Origin: Chloroflexota bacterium
GTDB taxonomy: Bacteria; Chloroflexota; Anaerolineae; Promineifilales; Promineifilaceae
DNA: 7,636 nucleotides
Reading direction: 5' to 3'
NCBI GenBank assembly: GCA_008501785.1
Contig: QQUD01000046.1
Location: 1 to 7,636, forward strand
The notes under the pieces are model-generated. The model was not told the DNA's origin and searched no databases. It worked only from the letters and a program-made list of their open reading frames with translations. The translations under genes and the position numbers were made by a program. Shown here piece after piece: positions 5,655 through 7,636 of the stretch (position 1 is the first letter of the stretch; each line of letters opens with the position of its first letter).

Positions 5655-5661
5655 CTCCTTC
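5655..5661 (-). promoter_or_regulatory. Shine-Dalgarno site fixing the URO-D gene start
   Basis: GAAGGAG on the - strand lies 7 nt before ATG 5647. It decides against the longer in-frame start at 5722, whose extra codons run through the palindromic repeat at 5678-5738. Confidence 0.8.
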
Positions 5662-5677
5662 GATTTAGAATGTTCTC

Positions 5678-5738
5678 TTGTAGGGGCGGGTCTTGTACCC
5701 GCCCAGTCTTGGGCGGCCACAAGGGTGCGCCCCTACAA
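5678..5738. repeat. Compound palindromic element (REP/MITE-like) upstream of the URO-D gene
   Basis: The outer arms TTGTAGGGGCG (5678-5688) and CGCCCCTACAA (5728-5738) are 11 bp and perfect. Inside, CCGCCCA (5699-5705) pairs with TGGGCGG (5710-5716). Alternatively GGGCGGGT (5684-5691) pairs with ACCCGCCC (5697-5704). CTTGT (5692-5696) can also pair with ACAAG (5719-5723). The structure can thus fold as one long or two short hairpins. It fills the gap between the transketolase C-subunit stop and the URO-D ribosome site. The TGTAGGGGCG end resembles, from memory, dispersed repeats of several phyla. Confidence 0.7.
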
Positions 5739-5769
5739 AGTGATTTGAAGTCCTGAATTCTTAAATTTT

Positions 5770-6783
5770 TTACAGCGCTTCTAACTGGTCAGCCCCGGCG
5801 GACGACGGTGTTTGCAGCCGGACAGCCGCTAAATCGGCTTCCTCAATATCAAATGTTGTATTTAATAACTTTTCAGCTTGACGCACAAAACTAATAGCGT
5901 CTAGCTGATATTTTTTCATTAAATATTGGCGGGTGGCCCCATGTGCATAGGTGTCGGGGATGCCGATGCGAATCAGGGGGATACCGGCACCCAATTCGGC
6001 CATTACTTCGGAAACGGCCGTTCCCACCCCACCAATCACCGAATGATTCTCCATCGTAATCACACCCATCTTTGACTTCGCAATCGCTTCCACCACCGTA
6101 GAGTCTGTAAACGGTTTTAGCGTCGAAACGTGCAAATGTTGAATTGAAACGCCTTTTTCTCGAAGGACCAGCGTAGCCCGCATTGCTTCTTCTGTGCAGA
6201 TGCCCGATGAGATTAGCGTAAAGTCATCGCCCTCACTTAAAACACGGGCGCGATTAAACTGCATTGGCTCATTTCGTGGAAACAGGCGTGGGATTTGACC
6301 ACGCAACATGCGAATATAAACAGGTCCATTCACCGCCTGTGATACGTCAAGCACCGATTCCACATCTGTTGCATCCCCCATCTCAAAGATTGTCATATTA
6401 GGCACGCCACGCAGCACGGATACATCTTCAATGGCCTGGTGCGTGACACCTCCAGGTGTGGAAATCCCAGGTAAAAAGCCAAATAAGCGCACGCGCAAAT
6501 TTGGATAGGCAATCGACATTGACAGTTGGTCAAAAGGACGGCGATATAAAAAAACGGCAAATGTATGTAAAAATGGCGTAAACCCTTCTCGTGCCATGCC
6601 GCCAGCCCAGCTCAACATATTTTGCTCGGCCATCCCCAATGAAAAGAAGCGCTCTGGGTAGGTATCTCGAAACAGGCTGATTTCAGTTGAGCCTGTCAAA
6701 TCACCAGAAAAAACGACAACTTCGGGTTTATCTTTGGCCCAGGCGACTAAATTGTGTGCGTGAACATTGTTGACTAGTTCCAC
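5770..6783 (-). CDS. Transketolase, C-terminal (pyrimidine-binding and C-terminal domain) subunit
   Basis: 337-aa subunit of a two-chain thiamine diphosphate enzyme transferring two-carbon ketol units between sugar phosphates. The Pyr domain shows ERFFSLGMAEQNMLSWAGGM (about 44-63), with E53 matching the glutamate that activates the thiamine pyrimidine, then FDQLSMSIAYPNLRVRLFG and GGVTHQAIEDVSVLRGVPNMTI (111-132). The C-terminal transketolase domain follows from about residue 180. It starts at GTG 6783, overlapping the last 10 bases of the N-subunit gene, with an AGAGGGGG site 7 nt upstream. The pair must be co-translated to give equal amounts. Homologous split enzymes occur in general pentose metabolism and in specialised routes such as apulose-4-phosphate (AptAB) or sulfo-sugar (SqwGH) transketolases, so substrate is open. 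The last ~35 residues extend past the usual domain end. Confidence 0.92.
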   Translation of the reverse strand: MELVNNVHAHNLVAWAKDKPEVVVFSGDLTGSTEISLFRDTYPERFFSLGMAEQNMLSWAGGMAREGFTPFLHTFAVFLYRRPFDQLSMSIAYPNLRVRLFGFLPGISTPGGVTHQAIEDVSVLRGVPNMTIFEMGDATDVESVLDVSQAVNGPVYIRMLRGQIPRLFPRNEPMQFNRARVLSEGDDFTLISSGICTEEAMRATLVLREKGVSIQHLHVSTLKPFTDSTVVEAIAKSKMGVITMENHSVIGGVGTAVSEVMAELGAGIPLIRIGIPDTYAHGATRQYLMKKYQLDAISFVRQAEKLLNTTFDIEEADLAAVRLQTPSSAGADQLEAL

Positions 6784-7636
6784 TGCGCCACCCCCTCTGC
6801 TGTCATGTTTTCTAACATGGTTTGCATTTCTAATAAGTGTGATTGATACAATGCCGTCTCTGCCTCATTCTTAAATCGCACATAATGCAGCTTGGGTTTG
6901 CGCTCATCGAGCAGCGGAACGCCCTGGCTGGGATTCGTATATGCCAGCACAAATAAAGGTTTGCCATCGCCATGATGTGAGGCGGCTGAGGCAAGCGCGG
7001 CCACATCATGCCCATTTACAGTCACAACACGCGCACCAAATCCTTCCAGACGGGATGATATTGGTTCAATGTTCATGATGTCTTTCGTGAGGCCGTCAAC
7101 TTGCTGTCCATTTACATCGACGTACACGACCACATTATCCATTTTGTAAAAAGCGAGTGCTTGAATGGCTTCCCAGGTTTGGCCTTCTTCTAGCTCACCG
7201 TCGGACATGAATATGAAAATACGGCCGTTTTCCCCCTTCAATCTTCTCGCCATCGCAATCCCACCCGCCTGACTCAACGCTTGCCCAAACGAGCCAGTCG
7301 TCAACTCAAAACCGGGCGAATGCTCTGCGCCAATCATCTCAACCGTACTGCCATCCGTGTTAAACTGCGCCAACCCTTCCGGTGCCATACGGCTAACTTC
7401 AACAAGCGCTGCATAAACAGCCACCGCATAATGGGCTGGCGAAATCAAAAACCGGTCTAAATGACCTGACTGTGGCCCATTGTAAGCAGCACCTGTCACA
7501 TATTCGATGTTGTTTGCCCCAGGCACCCCTGGAAACAGTGGTGGTATGGCAGGCCCTTCACTTGCTTCCAAATTGAGCACTTTCGTGTAAAGCGTAGCAA
7601 AAATTTCTGCCGACGAGAGCGCTTGGCTCAAATAAC
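6774..7636 (-). CDS. Transketolase, N-terminal (TPP-binding) subunit, 5' end outside window
   Basis: PP-binding subunit partnering the gene that follows. The frame is open to the right edge and its first visible residues (YLSQALSSAEIFATLY) match the internal 'GGxLSxAEI' region of the family, so roughly 25-50 N-terminal residues are outside the window; the TTG at 7631 is not the start. Visible motifs are DRFLISPAHYA (family DRFxLSxGH; the His is kept, the Gly before it is Ala), SPGFELTTGSFGQALS, and the thiamine diphosphate/Mg motif SDGELEEG (D codon at 7200-7202) through DVNGQQVDG (N at 7110-7112). The first Gly of the usual GDG is Ser here. The stop codon lies within the next gene. Pairing with the C-subunit gene makes a complete transketolase; neither half is expected to work alone. 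Confidence 0.92.
   Translation of the reverse strand, partial: YLSQALSSAEIFATLYTKVLNLEASEGPAIPPLFPGVPGANNIEYVTGAAYNGPQSGHLDRFLISPAHYAVAVYAALVEVSRMAPEGLAQFNTDGSTVEMIGAEHSPGFELTTGSFGQALSQAGGIAMARRLKGENGRIFIFMSDGELEEGQTWEAIQALAFYKMDNVVVYVDVNGQQVDGLTKDIMNIEPISSRLEGFGARVVTVNGHDVAALASAASHHGDGKPLFVLAYTNPSQGVPLLDERKPKLHYVRFKNEAETALYQSHLLEMQTMLENMTAEGVAQWN
6791..6798 (-). promoter_or_regulatory. Ribosome site inside the N-subunit gene for the GTG-started C subunit
   Basis: AGAGGGGG on the - strand lies 7 nt before GTG 6783 and is also coding for the last residues of the N subunit. It supports the unusual GTG start and coupled translation of the two transketolase chains. Confidence 0.65.

Noticed and set aside
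5648..5722. 25-residue N-terminal extension of the URO-D protein
   Set aside because: It is encoded largely by the palindromic repeat 5678-5738, has no ribosome site, and the conserved sequence begins after ATG 5647, which has a strong site.

Overview
This is a 7.6 kb stretch of bacterial chromosome with moderate G+C (roughly the mid-40s per cent, judged by eye) and good Shine-Dalgarno sites. The phylum cannot be fixed from the sequence alone. A receiver-histidine kinase fusion, a split transketolase, a URO-D-family methyltransferase beside a corrinoid-protein gene, and several palindromic intergenic repeats would suit a Chloroflexota (Anaerolineae-like) bacterium. That is a low-confidence guess.

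The layout is two convergent blocks. The left block (1-2360) is on the + strand. It holds the 3' part of a response-regulator/histidine-kinase protein cut by the window edge, a terminator, an NfsA-like FMN nitroreductase and a Rid-family (YjgF/UK114) protein. The intergenic spaces carry several inverted repeats. The right block (2459-7636) is on the - strand and reads right to left: transketolase N-terminal subunit (cut by the window edge), transketolase C-terminal subunit, URO-D-family methyltransferase, a very short corrinoid-protein remnant, an AraD/FucA-type class II aldolase, and a KdgK-like PfkB sugar kinase. The two transketolase genes overlap by 10 bp and aldolase-kinase share one base (TAATG), so at least those pairs are translationally linked. 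A palindromic repeat at 2372-2451 separates the two convergent blocks.

The right block looks like a carbohydrate catabolic operon: the kinase phosphorylates a ketose or keto-acid, the class II aldolase cleaves or rearranges a sugar phosphate, and the split transketolase moves two-carbon units. The URO-D protein and corrinoid remnant add a methyl-transfer element that ordinary sugar operons lack. The substrate cannot be read from the sequence.

Two observations stand out. First, the octamer palindrome ACGGCCGT occurs seven times, in five genes on both strands and in all three codon phases, where about 0.1 would be expected by chance. This resembles a HIP1-type genome-wide motif. Second, the corrinoid gene keeps only the first helix and last ~40 residues of its family, joined in frame, with the whole cobalamin-binding core missing but start, ribosome site and stop intact. 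Three different palindromic REP/MITE-like elements also sit in the intergenic gaps.
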